A stretch of DNA of 64,000 nt from the NCBI RefSeq assembly GCF_023284045.1, contig NZ_JAKIKQ010000012.1:91996-155995 (forward strand), read 5' to 3'. Below, one piece after another: positions 54,497 through 63,609 of this stretch (positions are counted from its first letter, which is position 1; every line of letters starts with the position of its first letter). The translations under genes were made by a program, and so were the position numbers. The stretch is from Shewanella kaireitica (lineage in GTDB: Bacteria; Pseudomonadota; Gammaproteobacteria; Enterobacterales; Shewanellaceae). The notes beneath the pieces were generated by a model. That model was given only the letters and a program-made list of their open reading frames with translations. It was not told the origin of the DNA and did not search any database.

Positions 54497-54525
54497 AGCC
54501 CTGTTTTTAGCGCAGGGCTTTTTTA
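54497..54525 (+). terminator. Intrinsic terminator of motY
   Basis: Stem AGCCCTG / CAGGGCT with a nine-base loop, followed by TTTTTT. Confidence 0.8.
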
Positions 54526-54563
54526 TATCTTAGGCGTTTTGCGCTGCAGCAGTAAAATTTAGA

Positions 54564-54737
54564 TAAAAAAAAGCCCGCTTACATAAGTAAGCGGGCTGCA
54601 AAAATATTTGATTTGCAATCAACAAATTGAAGGAAGGAAGTCAAGCTAAGAACCAGGGATGAAACTTCCGTGGATAACCACCAAAGTTTAAGAGTTCTTT
54701 GTTTCCAAATCTGCCAGGCAGACACTTCCTGAAAACG
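54564..54737 (-). ncRNA. Candidate small RNA, minus strand, about 173 nt
   Basis: No reading frame lies here, but the minus strand has a complete transcription unit. A promoter TTGTCA-17 bp-TATAAT (54744-54772) is followed by a roughly 170-nt body. An intrinsic terminator ends it: an 11-bp stem AGCCCGCTTAC / GTAAGCGGGCT, a four-base loop and eight U. The RNA would contain small hairpins (TCTGC-CTG-GCAGA; TTGATT-GCA-AATCAA) and an unpaired CU-rich stretch ACTTCCTTCCTTC that is complementary to Shine-Dalgarno sequences. It does not match an sRNA family that I recognise. The 5' end is inferred from the promoter. Confidence 0.7.
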
Positions 54738-54743
54738 AGACGA

Positions 54744-54772
54744 ATTATAGAGCCAGCTTTGATTACTGACAA
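54744..54772 (-). promoter_or_regulatory. Sigma-70 promoter of the sRNA candidate
   Basis: On the minus strand: TTGTCA (54767-54772), exactly 17 bases, then TATAAT (54744-54749). The expected start is around 54736-54738. This is the best promoter match in the window. Confidence 0.75.
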
Positions 54773-55103
54773 ACTAGAATAATTTTATATATAGATTAGT
54801 TTTGCTAATGCATGAAAAAGCTGAGTTTGCTGGTTTTAGCAGCCTATTAGCGTATTTGTGAGTCCTTAATCACGTTTTTTGCATAATTTCACTTAATATA
54901 TAATTAATCTATGTTACTAAATTATTAATGGCTGTTCAGTGGCATAAGCGAAACTAAGGCGACAACAAAATTTTGCGCTGGTTTTTTTTAATTTGTATAG
55001 TGCATTTTGAAAATGGCTATTTATGCCAGCTTAATAAAAAAGCCTACCTAGTAAACATTGCTGTTTGGTGCAACTACGGATAGGTGAATCAGGGATACAA
55101 ACC

Positions 55104-57260
55104 ATGCGAATTAATACTTTATTAGCTAAAAAGCCGTTATTGGCTATTGGCTTTAGCTTAGCGTTAGCAGGTTGCCAGACGCAATCTGTTGACGAATCTA
55201 CAGCTGACACCCTTATACAAAACCAAGACAGCGTCGTTGAAACACTCCATGGCGTTCAGGTTGCAGATCCATATCGCTATTTAGAAGTTGAGTCAGACAA
55301 GACTCATCAATGGGTGAAGCAACAACAGCAAGAGGGGAAAGCCTATTTATCAGCCATCGAAAATAAGCAAGCGATTGTAGACCGGATTACAGAGTTGTGG
55401 AACTTTGAAAAGATTTCTGCACCGAATGAAAAGGGTAGTAATACTTTTTATTATCGCAACAACGGCCTACAAGCACAGTCTGTTCTGTTTGTTAAAGATG
55501 CCTCTGGTAATGAAAAGGTGTTGCTCGACCCAAATACATTCTCATCAGACGGAACCATCGCTCTGTCTGGTACATCGGTGAGTGACGACGGTAAAACATT
55601 GGCCTATGGCGTGTCGAAGTCAGGGTCGGATTGGCAGACATGGCATTTTGTCGATATTGCTAGCGGCAAGAAGCTTAGCGATCAATTAGATTGGATCAAA
55701 TTCTCTAGCGCGGTTTGGAATAGCGATAACACTGGCGTGTATTACGCCCGCTATGATGCGCCTGAAGGTGGTAACGCCCTTGCTGACGTTAACTTTAACC
55801 AAAAAGTATACTTCCATAAAATCGGCAGTGAGCAATCACAAGACAAGCTGGTTTACGAAAGACCACAAAACAAAGATTGGGGTTTTGGTATTGAAGTAAC
55901 GGATAAAGGAGACTATTTACTGCTTTATATCTCTCAAGGTACCGACAGTCGTAATCGCTTCTTCTATAAGTCGCTTAAACAACCACAAGCAGAAGTGGTT
56001 GAACTTATTCCTGATCTAGAAGCGGAATACAGCTTCATTGGCAACGACAAGTCAACTTTCTATTTTAAGACTGACTATCACGCACCTAATGGTAAAGTGA
56101 TTGCGATTGATGTGAATAACAGCGCGAAGGACAATTGGAAGACGATTATTCCTGAGCTTAAAGACCCTATCAGTAATATTGCGATAGTTAATGATCATAT
56201 TGTCGTTAGCTACTTGCATGATGTTCTGGGTAAGTTAACTATTTACAGCATGAATGGCGATAAGCGCCAAGACGTAAAACTGCCAGGAAAAGGTAAGGTA
56301 GCAGGCCCTTATGGTAAGCGCAGCAAAGACTACTTCTACTACGTCTTTAATAGCTACACTCAGCCACAAACGACCTATAAGTTTGATTTTAAGACGGGCG
56401 AGTCAACACTTTACTCAAAGCCTACCGTATCATTTGATCCTGACAACTACACTTCTGAGCAGGTCTTTTATACCAGTAAAGATGGTACAAAAGTGCCGAT
56501 GATGATCTCTTACAAGAAAGGCATGAAGAAAGACGGTAATAACCCAGCTCTTTTATACGCTTATGGTGGCTTTGCGATTTCATTAACCCCACGCTTTAGT
56601 CCTGCCAATATAGCTTGGATGGATATGGGCGGTGTTTATGCGGTGCCAAACCTGCGAGGCGGCGCTGAATATGGCGAAAGCTGGCATCAAGCGGGTATGT
56701 TCGATAAAAAGCAGAATGTATTTGATGACTATTATGCTGCTGCTGAATACTTAATCGACCAGAACTACACTAATAGCACAAAGCTTGGTGCTTATGGTCG
56801 TAGTAACGGTGGCCTATTAATGGGTGCAGCGTTAACTCAGCGTCCTGAACTATTTGCCGCTGTGTTGCCTGCGGTAGGCGTACTGGATATGCTTAGGTTC
56901 CAAAAGTTCACCATTGGTTGGGCATGGACGAGTGAGTATGGCAGTGCCGATAACGCAGAGCAGTTCCCTGCATTATATGCATACTCGCCGTACCACAATG
57001 TTAAAGCTCAATCTTATCCCGCTACTATGGTAATGACAGCTGATCATGATGACAGAGTTGTACCGCTGCATAGTTTTAAGTTTGGTGCCATGATGCAAGA
57101 GAAGCAGCAAGGTGACGCGCCAGTGATTATGCGTATAGAATCAAAAGCGGGTCACGGTGCAGGTAAACCGACAGCGATGAAGATTGATGAGTTTGCCGAT
57201 ATTTATAGTTTCCTATGGCACAACTTTGGCTTAAAAGTGCCAGCTGAAATCGCGCAATAG
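55104..57260 (+). CDS. Prolyl oligopeptidase (S9A), lipoprotein
   Basis: Encodes 718 residues. A lipobox (LALAGC) marks a lipid-anchored envelope protein, unlike the cytosolic animal enzyme. The beta-propeller covers roughly residues 100-450, and the catalytic domain has Ser567 in YGRSNGGLLMGA, Asp649 in TADHDDRVVPLHS and His684 in AGHGAGKPT. It cleaves short peptides after proline. I chose the ATG at 55104 because AGGGAT lies seven bases upstream and it opens the signal peptide; the frame begins 39 bases earlier. Confidence 0.93.
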   Translation: MRINTLLAKKPLLAIGFSLALAGCQTQSVDESTADTLIQNQDSVVETLHGVQVADPYRYLEVESDKTHQWVKQQQQEGKAYLSAIENKQAIVDRITELWNFEKISAPNEKGSNTFYYRNNGLQAQSVLFVKDASGNEKVLLDPNTFSSDGTIALSGTSVSDDGKTLAYGVSKSGSDWQTWHFVDIASGKKLSDQLDWIKFSSAVWNSDNTGVYYARYDAPEGGNALADVNFNQKVYFHKIGSEQSQDKLVYERPQNKDWGFGIEVTDKGDYLLLYISQGTDSRNRFFYKSLKQPQAEVVELIPDLEAEYSFIGNDKSTFYFKTDYHAPNGKVIAIDVNNSAKDNWKTIIPELKDPISNIAIVNDHIVVSYLHDVLGKLTIYSMNGDKRQDVKLPGKGKVAGPYGKRSKDYFYYVFNSYTQPQTTYKFDFKTGESTLYSKPTVSFDPDNYTSEQVFYTSKDGTKVPMMISYKKGMKKDGNNPALLYAYGGFAISLTPRFSPANIAWMDMGGVYAVPNLRGGAEYGESWHQAGMFDKKQNVFDDYYAAAEYLIDQNYTNSTKLGAYGRSNGGLLMGAALTQRPELFAAVLPAVGVLDMLRFQKFTIGWAWTSEYGSADNAEQFPALYAYSPYHNVKAQSYPATMVMTADHDDRVVPLHSFKFGAMMQEKQQGDAPVIMRIESKAGHGAGKPTAMKIDEFADIYSFLWHNFGLKVPAEIAQ

Positions 57261-57280
57261 AGTATAGATTACGCTAAATA

Positions 57281-57306
57281 AAAAGGGCAGCTAAGCTGCC
57301 TTTTTT
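57281..57306 (+). terminator. Intrinsic terminator of the oligopeptidase gene
   Basis: Stem GGCAGC / GCTGCC with a three-base loop, preceded by A4 and followed by six T. Confidence 0.85.
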
Positions 57307-57562
57307 GTGCTCTAAATATGCAGTGAGTCAGCAACGCACTCATTAGACTAATATCACTCAACCAATGCCCATTTGAAGCCAGTCCATGCCCGCTAAGTGT
57401 GCATTTTTAACTCTTTTAAGCGCAGATCTAATAATCCCTTAAGATTATTAACAAAATTTTATGGAGATGGCTAAGGCTTATCACATATCGCCATTCACAA
57501 TTGCATATTCGCTAGGTATAGTAGGCCTCTTATTTTGTCTCATTAATTGGCGATCTTATTTT

Positions 57563-57961
57563 ATGTTTCGTTGGCCTATTTCCGTTTATTACGAAGATAC
57601 TGATGCCGGTGGTGTAGTTTACCACTCAAATTATTTGAAGTTTTTTGAGCGCGCTCGAACGGAGTGGTTAAGGTCAATGGGCGTCAGTCAAACAGCACTA
57701 CTTGCTGATGATATTGCCTTTGTTGTGAAGCACGCCACACTTGATTTTTGTAAAGCGGCACGTTTTGAACAGAACCTTATGGTAGAAACCGAGGTCATAC
57801 AACTTAAGAAAGCGTCGTTGACATTTAAACAGCGTTTAATTGATGAGCAGGGCGTTACGTATTGCGAGGCAGATATATTAGTAGCCTGTATCGCATTATC
57901 GCGTATGAGACCCAAAGCCATTCCCCTAAATATTGCCCAGGAGTTTAACGGTGGAAGCTGA
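57563..57961 (+). CDS. ybgC: Tol-Pal-associated acyl-CoA thioesterase
   Basis: Encodes 132 residues of the hotdog-fold 4-hydroxybenzoyl-CoA-thioesterase type. The catalytic Asp lies in [20 protein letters not shown]. It matches E. coli YbgC in size and is first in the tol-pal operon. I chose the ATG at 57563 because the conserved start [10 protein letters not shown] lies there. The frame, however, is open from an ATG at 57461 that would add 34 residues with a hydrophobic helix. The gene overlaps tolQ by 11 bases. Confidence 0.9.
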   Translation: MFRWPISVYYEDTDAGGVVYHSNYLKFFERARTEWLRSMGVSQTALLADDIAFVVKHATLDFCKAARFEQNLMVETEVIQLKKASLTFKQRLIDEQGVTYCEADILVACIALSRMRPKAIPLNIAQEFNGGS

Positions 57962-58640
57962 TATTTCGTTTATTGGATTATTTTTACAAGCAAGTCTTTT
58001 AGTTAAGTTTGTTATGCTGACCTTGCTTAGTTTGTCTATTGCTTCTTGGGCGGTGATCCTTCAACGCCGTAAATTATTAACTGCAGCAAAAACTGAAGCA
58101 CTTAAATTTGAAGATAAGTTTTGGTCTGGTGTTGATCTCAACAAACTTTATCAAGAACTATCGGCACGGCAAGATCGCAATGCTGGCCTTGAAGCGCTGT
58201 TTGTAACTGGTTTTAAAGAGTATGCCAGACTCAATAAGCTCAATGGCCGTGTACCTGAAGCCGTGATGGATGGCAGTTACCGTGCAATGCGTGTGTCACT
58301 TTCAAGAGAACTCGAAAAACTCGAAACGCATTTACCACTGTTGGCCACCATTGGTTCAACCAGCCCGTATATAGGTTTGTTTGGGACTGTATGGGGGATC
58401 ATGAACTCCTTTATCGCTTTAGGCGCAGTTGAAAATGCTACATTAGCGATGGTAGCGCCAGGTATTGCTGAAGCATTGATTGCAACTGCAATGGGTCTAT
58501 TTGCGGCTATTCCTGCTGTTATCGCCTACAACCGCTTCTCGACTCAAGTTGAAAAGATAGAGATGTCCTACGCTAACTTTATGGAAGAGTTCTCTAGCAT
58601 CTTGCACCGCCAAGCATATAGCGAGAAGGAACAGGCATAA
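57951..58640 (+). CDS. tolQ: Tol-Pal system inner-membrane protein TolQ
   Basis: Encodes 229 residues of the MotA/TolQ/ExbB family. It has three transmembrane helices (about residues 15-37, 130-155 and 165-195), with [20 protein letters not shown] and [20 protein letters not shown]. The GTG start at 57951 is set by AGGAG seven bases upstream. It forms the proton channel with TolR that energises TolA. Stop and next start overlap by one base. Confidence 0.96.
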   Translation: MEADISFIGLFLQASLLVKFVMLTLLSLSIASWAVILQRRKLLTAAKTEALKFEDKFWSGVDLNKLYQELSARQDRNAGLEALFVTGFKEYARLNKLNGRVPEAVMDGSYRAMRVSLSRELEKLETHLPLLATIGSTSPYIGLFGTVWGIMNSFIALGAVENATLAMVAPGIAEALIATAMGLFAAIPAVIAYNRFSTQVEKIEMSYANFMEEFSSILHRQAYSEKEQA

Positions 58641-59077
58641 TGCATCAAGGCTACCAAAGGAAGCGCCGTCGCCCGGTTGCTGAAATTAATGTGGTGCCCT
58701 ATATCGATGTGATGTTGGTACTGTTGATTATTTTCATGGTGACAGCGCCAATTGTCACTCAAGGCGTTAAGGTCGATCTACCTCAAGGTGCAGCGGAGTC
58801 ATTGCCTGCTGATAGTAAACCACCGGTTGTGGCTTCAATTGATGCCATGGGAGAGTACTATTTAGATGTAGGTAGTTCGAGCACCAAAGAGGTACTTGAA
58901 CTGGACGAAGTCGCGATTAGGGTTGGGGCGATTATTCAATTAGAGCCTGAACGTCCTGTGGTCGTTAAAGCCGACCGTTCAATCCCCTATGAGAAAGTGA
59001 TTCAGTTAATGGTGACGCTGCAAGGCGCGGGCGTACCGTCTGTTGGACTAATGACCGATTCGCCGGAGGATAAGTAG
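58640..59077 (+). CDS. tolR: Tol-Pal system inner-membrane protein TolR
   Basis: Encodes 145 residues of the ExbD/TolR family. One transmembrane helix is visible (INVVPYIDVMLVLLIIFMV), with the essential Asp in the membrane. A periplasmic domain includes PVVVKADRSIPYEKVIQLM. It overlaps tolQ and tolA by one base each. Confidence 0.96.
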   Translation: MHQGYQRKRRRPVAEINVVPYIDVMLVLLIIFMVTAPIVTQGVKVDLPQGAAESLPADSKPPVVASIDAMGEYYLDVGSSSTKEVLELDEVAIRVGAIIQLEPERPVVVKADRSIPYEKVIQLMVTLQGAGVPSVGLMTDSPEDK

Positions 59078-60012
59078 TGGCGGCTAAATCAGAATTAACC
59101 ATTCCAGTGTCAATTTCAGCTGGAATTCATATTGGCGTGATAGTTATCTTAGCGCTAGGCGTTGATTTTTCAGAAAAACCCAAGCCACAACCTCAAGCAA
59201 GCGCGCCAGCTGTACAAGCGGTAGTCGTTGATCAGCAAAAAGTGGCAGAACACGTTGAAAAGCTAAAAGCACAGAAGCGAGAAGCGGAGCGCAAAGAGAA
59301 AGCGCGCCAAGATGATGCTGATAGACGTGTCCGTGAAGCGCGTAAAGAGCGCGAGCGTGAACAGAATCGTATTAAAAAGCTTGAGCAAGAGCGAAAGCAA
59401 AAAGAGATTGAAACTAAAAATGCAAACGATGCGGCTAAGGCTGCGCAGTTAAAGCAGAAGCAGGAAAAAGAGAAAGCCGCTAAGGCTGAAGCTGCTCGTA
59501 AGCAAAAAGAAAAAGAGCGCCAAGCCTCAGAAGCTGCAGCTAAAAAAGCAGCAGATAAGCGTAAAGCAGAGGAGGCCGCTGCTCTAAAAGCTGAAAATGA
59601 ACGTAAGCGCAAAGCAGAAGCTGAACGTAAACGCAAAGCCGAAGAGCAAGCTCGGCGTGAGCAAGAGCGGATGATGCAAGAGGCTTTAGCTGCCGAGCAA
59701 GCAGCGCTTTCACAAACTCGTAATAAGCAGGTAATGAGCGAAGTTCAGCGTTATACCTCTATGATCAGAGCGACCATTCAGCGTAACTTAGTTGTTGATG
59801 AATCAATGCGAGGTAAAAGCTGTCGAGTCTTTATCCGCTTAGCAAATGATGGCTTTGTGACTGCGAGTAAAATCTTGGATGGCGATAGCGTAGTATGTCG
59901 AGCGACTAAAGCAGCGATTAATAAAGCTGGACGTCTACCTGTTTCGAATGAGCCAGATGTATATAACAAGCTAAAAGAAATTAATTTAACAGTTCAACCC
60001 GAGTTCAATTAA
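59077..60012 (+). CDS. tolA: Tol-Pal system protein TolA
   Basis: Encodes 311 residues from a GTG start. One N-terminal transmembrane helix (about residues 12-32) is followed by a long helical coiled-coil stretch of Lys, Glu, Ala and Arg repeats (about residues 60-215). A C-terminal globular domain follows (IRATIQRNLVVDESMRGKSC; Cys pair) that contacts TolB, Pal and phage or colicins in relatives. It spans the periplasm. The coiled-coil DNA is repetitive, which explains the long shadow frame on the other strand. Confidence 0.95.
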   Translation: MAAKSELTIPVSISAGIHIGVIVILALGVDFSEKPKPQPQASAPAVQAVVVDQQKVAEHVEKLKAQKREAERKEKARQDDADRRVREARKEREREQNRIKKLEQERKQKEIETKNANDAAKAAQLKQKQEKEKAAKAEAARKQKEKERQASEAAAKKAADKRKAEEAAALKAENERKRKAEAERKRKAEEQARREQERMMQEALAAEQAALSQTRNKQVMSEVQRYTSMIRATIQRNLVVDESMRGKSCRVFIRLANDGFVTASKILDGDSVVCRATKAAINKAGRLPVSNEPDVYNKLKEINLTVQPEFN

Positions 60013-60021
60013 AGGAATCAC

Positions 60022-61350
60022 ATGAAGATTTTGGGGAAATGGTTACTCGCTAGCCTACTTATTTGCAGTATGCCTGCAAAAGCTGCATTGGATATTGTGA
60101 TCACCGAAGGTGTTGATGCTGCAAGACCTATTGCCGTTGTGCCTTTTGTTTGGCAAGGCACGGGTCCCATGCCGTCGCAAATATCGGATGTGGTAATGTC
60201 TGATCTTGCTCGCAGCGGCACATTTAGCCCATCAGATGAGCTAAGCTTGCCGCAACGTAATATCAGTACCTTGGCTCAATTTGATGCGAAAGCGTGGATG
60301 GCGCAGCCTGCAGAAGCTGTAGTGATGGGCTCGATTAAACCTTATGGTGCAGATAAATACCTAGTTAGCTTTCAGTTAATTGATTTAGTTAAGGCGCAGT
60401 TACAGTCGGATGCAGGACCACAGGCGGCTAACGATTTAGTGATTGATAGCCGTGAGACTGTCATTAGTGCCGCTCAGTTTCGTCAGTACGGTCACCGTAT
60501 TAGTGATGTGGTTTATGAAAAATTAACCGGCATTCGCGGTGCTTTTCTTACTCGTATAGCTTATGTAGTTGTTAAGCATGGCGAAAAATCACCATATCAG
60601 TTGATGATCTCTGATTACGATGGCTATAACGAACAGATGTTATTACGCTCTCCTGAGCCATTGATGTCGCCATCATGGTCGCCAGACGGGCAGCAACTTG
60701 CTTACGTTAGTTTTGAAAACCGTAAAGCAGAAGTGTTTGTTCAGAATATTTATACTCAGGCACGTAAGAAAGTCACTAGTTTTAATGGTATAAATGGTGC
60801 GCCGGTATTTTCACCTGATGGTAAAAAACTGGCAGTGACGCTTTCTAAAGACGGTCAACCAGACATTTACGTGGTTGATATCGCCACTGGTGCATTAAAA
60901 CGCGTGACGAATCATTATTCCATCGATACCGAGCCGTCTTGGTTCCCGGACGGTAAGTCTTTATTACTTACCTCTGAACGTGGCGGACGCCCGCAGCTGT
61001 ATCGTGTGTTTTTGGACTCAGGTAAAATTTCTCGCTTAACCTTTGAAGGCGAGTGGAACTTAGGTGGGTCAATCGCACCCGATGGACGCAGTATAGTTTT
61101 TGTAAATCGTACTAATGGTAAATTCAATATCGCAAGAATGGACCTTGAAACACGATTTATGCAGGTTTTGACGAGTACTAGACTCGACGAATCTCCAAGC
61201 CTAGCACCAAATGGTACTATGGTTATTTACGGAACAACGTACCAAGGTAAACAGGTATTAGCGGCGGTTTCTATGGATGGACGATTTAAGGCCAGATTAC
61301 CCGTCGGTCAAGGTGAAGTGAAATCACCTTCTTGGTCACCATTTCTCTAA
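60022..61350 (+). CDS. tolB: Tol-Pal system periplasmic protein TolB
   Basis: Encodes 442 residues with a signal peptide (ending AKAA). The N-terminal alpha-beta domain ([20 protein letters not shown]) is followed by a six-bladed beta-propeller with repeated SPxWSPDGxxLAY-type motifs ([37 protein letters not shown]). It binds Pal and TolA. A short ten-base gap separates it from tolA, so it is in the operon. Confidence 0.96.
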   Translation: MKILGKWLLASLLICSMPAKAALDIVITEGVDAARPIAVVPFVWQGTGPMPSQISDVVMSDLARSGTFSPSDELSLPQRNISTLAQFDAKAWMAQPAEAVVMGSIKPYGADKYLVSFQLIDLVKAQLQSDAGPQAANDLVIDSRETVISAAQFRQYGHRISDVVYEKLTGIRGAFLTRIAYVVVKHGEKSPYQLMISDYDGYNEQMLLRSPEPLMSPSWSPDGQQLAYVSFENRKAEVFVQNIYTQARKKVTSFNGINGAPVFSPDGKKLAVTLSKDGQPDIYVVDIATGALKRVTNHYSIDTEPSWFPDGKSLLLTSERGGRPQLYRVFLDSGKISRLTFEGEWNLGGSIAPDGRSIVFVNRTNGKFNIARMDLETRFMQVLTSTRLDESPSLAPNGTMVIYGTTYQGKQVLAAVSMDGRFKARLPVGQGEVKSPSWSPFL

Positions 61351-61373
61351 CTATAAAGATTAAGGATTTTAAA

Positions 61374-61910
61374 ATGGATCTGAATAAGCTATTTAAAGCC
61401 ATGTTAGTCGTACTTCCTATTATGGCTATCAGTGCCTGTAGCTCGACTTCTGAGTCTGAAACAGATGCAACTAGCTCTACTGAATCATCTACAACGGGTT
61501 CTGCTAATAATGGCGTTGAAACTGGTGGTGTTGCACCAGTACTAACCCCTGCAGAGCAGCAACAACTTAAGTTTCAAGAGCTAAGAAAAGAACACATCAT
61601 CTATTTTGATTTTGATCGCAGTTCAGTTTCTCAGCAATTTGCTGAAGTGTTAGAAGCTCATGGTGACTATCTTGTAGAACACCCAAATGTTCGCGTGATG
61701 ATTGAAGGTCATGCGGATGAGCGTGGCACGCCAGAGTACAACATCGCATTGGGCGAACGACGCGCTAAAGCCGTTGCTAAGTACCTTCAAGGTATGGGTG
61801 TACAGCCTAGCCAGATGAGCGTTGTAAGCTATGGTGAAGAGAAGCCAATGGATCTATCTCGCACTGATGATGGTTTTGCTAAAAACCGTCGTGCAGTACT
61901 TGTATACTAA
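61374..61910 (+). CDS. pal: Peptidoglycan-associated lipoprotein
   Basis: Encodes 178 residues with a lipobox (AISAC, Cys near residue 22), a Ser/Thr-rich linker and an OmpA-type peptidoglycan-binding domain (IYFDFDRSSV; EGHADERGTPEYNIALGERR). I chose the ATG at 61374 on the basis of AAGGATTTTAAA upstream; the longer frame at 61332 lies inside tolB. Pal anchors the outer membrane to peptidoglycan. Confidence 0.96.
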   Translation: MDLNKLFKAMLVVLPIMAISACSSTSESETDATSSTESSTTGSANNGVETGGVAPVLTPAEQQQLKFQELRKEHIIYFDFDRSSVSQQFAEVLEAHGDYLVEHPNVRVMIEGHADERGTPEYNIALGERRAKAVAKYLQGMGVQPSQMSVVSYGEEKPMDLSRTDDGFAKNRRAVLVY

Positions 61911-61932
61911 TTTTAGGTAAAAGGTTTACCCT

Positions 61933-62655
61933 ATGAAATACGCCGTGATATCAGCGGCAATCATCCTGGCAGGTGCAGCGCATGCTGCACCTGCTCCTGT
62001 TGAGGATGTTGCTGGTGGCTCTTCAGACGACAGAGTGGCTCGTCTAGAGCGAATTGTAAAAGCAAAACAGCAAACTGAATTTGCTATGCAACAGCGCTTA
62101 GAAGCGTTGCAGCAAGAAGTCCTCGATTTGCGTGGATTAAGTGAACAACAGTCTTATCAAATAGAGCAGATGCTACAAAGGCAGCGTCAGCTCTATGAAG
62201 ATATTGCTAATATCTCAAGTAAGCCTGCAGTACCTGTGAGTGCAGCAAGTAGCAATAGTACCACGACGACAAGTTCAACATTGGGCGAAACTGCCAGTTA
62301 TGAACAAGCTGTAAACTTAGTGCTTAAAGAGAAGAAGTACGAAGCGGCTATTCCCGCTTTTGCTCAGTTTATCAAAAATTATCCTGATTCAAGCTACGCG
62401 CCTAATGCCAATTACTGGTTAGGACAGCTACTCTATAATAAGAGTGAGTTTGTTGGAGCAACTAAAGCTTTTACTACCGTTGTTGATAAATTCAAGGATT
62501 CAGGTAAGCGTGGCGAGAGTTTAGTCAAGCTTGGTATGATTTCAGAAAAGACTGGTGATAAAGCCAAAGCTAAAGCTTATTACCAAAAAGTTGTGAAGGA
62601 GTATGCTAATAGCGCAGCTGCCCGTATTGCACAGCAGCAACTTTCAGCACTTTGA
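61933..62655 (+). CDS. cpoB: Cell division coordinator CpoB (YbgF)
   Basis: Encodes 240 residues. Signal peptide (ending AHA), an N-terminal coiled coil (about residues 32-95, MQQRLEALQQEVLDLRG) and C-terminal TPR repeats (YEQAVNLVLKEKKYEAAIPA; YAPNANYWLGQLLYNKSEFV). It links the Tol complex to PBP1B during division in relatives and is the last gene of the tol-pal operon. An imperfect terminator follows. Confidence 0.94.
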   Translation: MKYAVISAAIILAGAAHAAPAPVEDVAGGSSDDRVARLERIVKAKQQTEFAMQQRLEALQQEVLDLRGLSEQQSYQIEQMLQRQRQLYEDIANISSKPAVPVSAASSNSTTTTSSTLGETASYEQAVNLVLKEKKYEAAIPAFAQFIKNYPDSSYAPNANYWLGQLLYNKSEFVGATKAFTTVVDKFKDSGKRGESLVKLGMISEKTGDKAKAKAYYQKVVKEYANSAAARIAQQQLSAL

Positions 62656-62671
62656 TTGCGATTTATTCAAA

Positions 62672-62694
62672 AAACAATCTCTTAGACTGTTTTT
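62672..62694 (+). terminator. Weak intrinsic terminator after cpoB
   Basis: Stem AAACAATCT / AGACTGTTT (one mismatch) with a three-base loop and a short T-run. Confidence 0.5.
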
Positions 62695-62726
62695 CATGCA
62701 AACGATGAAAAATGGGAAATTTGCAC

Positions 62727-62754
62727 TTGCATGAGCAAATGAAAAAGGTATTAT
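62727..62754 (+). promoter_or_regulatory. Stable-RNA promoter with GC-rich discriminator for the tRNA array
   Basis: TTGCAT, a 16-base spacer and TATTAT, followed by AGGCGCCCTC. The GC-rich discriminator is typical of promoters repressed in the stringent response. It lies about 95 bases upstream of the first tRNA. Confidence 0.65.
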
Positions 62755-62849
62755 AGGCGCCCTCAGAGAGACAGAGTCTTTCGGAGGGTATCTAAACGAA
62801 TTATTTAGTCTGACTAAATAAAACGAAATTGATACTAGCAAAACCAGAT

Positions 62850-62925
62850 GGGTCGTTAGCTCAGTTGGTAGAGCAGTTGGCTTTTAACCAATTGGTCGAA
62901 GGTTCGAATCCTTCACGACCCACCA
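62850..62925 (+). tRNA. tRNA-Lys (TTT), isoform A
   Basis: 76 bases with the full cloverleaf. Acceptor GGGTCGT / ACGACCC, anticodon loop centred on TTT, T-arm GGTTCGAATCC and encoded CCA. Confidence 0.95.
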
Positions 62926-62981
62926 CTTCTGAGGTGGATTTGTTTTCAAACAAATGAAATCAGAAAATGTAATACCAGTAA

Positions 62982-63057
62982 GGGCTGTTAGCTCAGTTGG
63001 TAGAGCAGTTGGCTTTTAACCAATTGGTCGAAGGTTCGAATCCTTCACAGCCCACCA
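62982..63057 (+). tRNA. tRNA-Lys (TTT), isoform B
   Basis: 76 bases. Identical to isoform A except in the acceptor stem GGGCTGT / ACAGCCC, where both strands change together so that pairing is kept. Encoded CCA. Confidence 0.95.
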
Positions 63058-63099
63058 CTTATTCTACAGGTGGTTAAACAAGTAGAGGCAAAACCAGAT

Positions 63100-63175
63100 G
63101 GGTCGTTAGCTCAGTTGGTAGAGCAGTTGGCTTTTAACCAATTGGTCGAAGGTTCGAATCCTTCACGACCCACCA
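63100..63175 (+). tRNA. tRNA-Lys (TTT), isoform A
   Basis: 76 bases, identical to the first copy at 62850, with encoded CCA. Confidence 0.95.
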
Positions 63176-63207
63176 CTTCTCCTGGTGGTAAAAATGGAGA
63201 AGGTAGA

Positions 63208-63304
63208 GATAGGTTAGTTCAGTTGATGCTTTGAATAAGAGCACAGTTGGCTTTACTCTTAACTACCATATTGGTCGAAGGTTCGAATCCTTCACGAGCC
63301 ACTA
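63208..63304 (+). pseudogene. Degenerate tRNA-Lys copy
   Basis: Keeps the D-arm words TTAG-TCAGTTG and the complete T-arm. The acceptor 5' strand is lost, the D-loop and anticodon arm carry insertions (CTTTACTCTTAACTACCA) and the end reads CTA instead of CCA. Confidence 0.8.
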
Positions 63305-63360
63305 CTTCTGAGGTGGATTTGTTTTCAAGCAAATGAAATCAGAAAATGTAATACCAGTAA

Positions 63361-63436
63361 GGGCTGTTAGCTCAGTTGGTAGAGCAGTTGGCTTTTAACC
63401 AATTGGTCGAAGGTTCGAATCCTTCACAGCCCACCA
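63361..63436 (+). tRNA. tRNA-Lys (TTT), isoform B
   Basis: 76 bases, identical to the copy at 62982. It and its flank repeat 62926-63085 at an offset of 379 bases. Confidence 0.95.
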
Positions 63437-63479
63437 CTTATTCTACAGGTGGAAAAACAAGTAGAAGTATCACCAAGAT

Positions 63480-63555
63480 GGGTCGTTAGCTCAGTTGGTA
63501 GAGCAGTTGGCTTTTAACCAATTGGTCGAAGGTTCGAATCCTTCACGACCCACCA
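63480..63555 (+). tRNA. tRNA-Lys (TTT), isoform A
   Basis: 76 bases, identical to the first copy, with encoded CCA. It is the last intact tRNA in the window. Confidence 0.95.
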
Positions 63556-63609
63556 CTTCTTATAAATTTTGAAACACTCCCTTAGATAGAATCTTTGCAA
63601 TAACAATTC

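Larger units (their letters stand above)
54470..55103. other. 634-base intergenic region between motY and the oligopeptidase gene
   Basis: Contains the motY terminator, the sRNA candidate and its promoter, then about 330 AT-rich bases upstream of the oligopeptidase gene in which I see no named site. Confidence 0.5.
62926..63464 (+). repeat. Duplicated tRNA block (offset 379 bases)
   Basis: 62926-63085 and 63305-63464 share spacer, isoform-B tRNA and trailing spacer with very few differences, which shows a recent segmental duplication inside the array. Confidence 0.85.

Noticed and set aside
59232..59636. Long minus-strand frame rich in Ser, Arg and Ala inside tolA
   Set aside because: It is the reverse complement of the Lys/Glu/Ala coiled-coil repeats of tolA; the codon pattern comes from the real gene.
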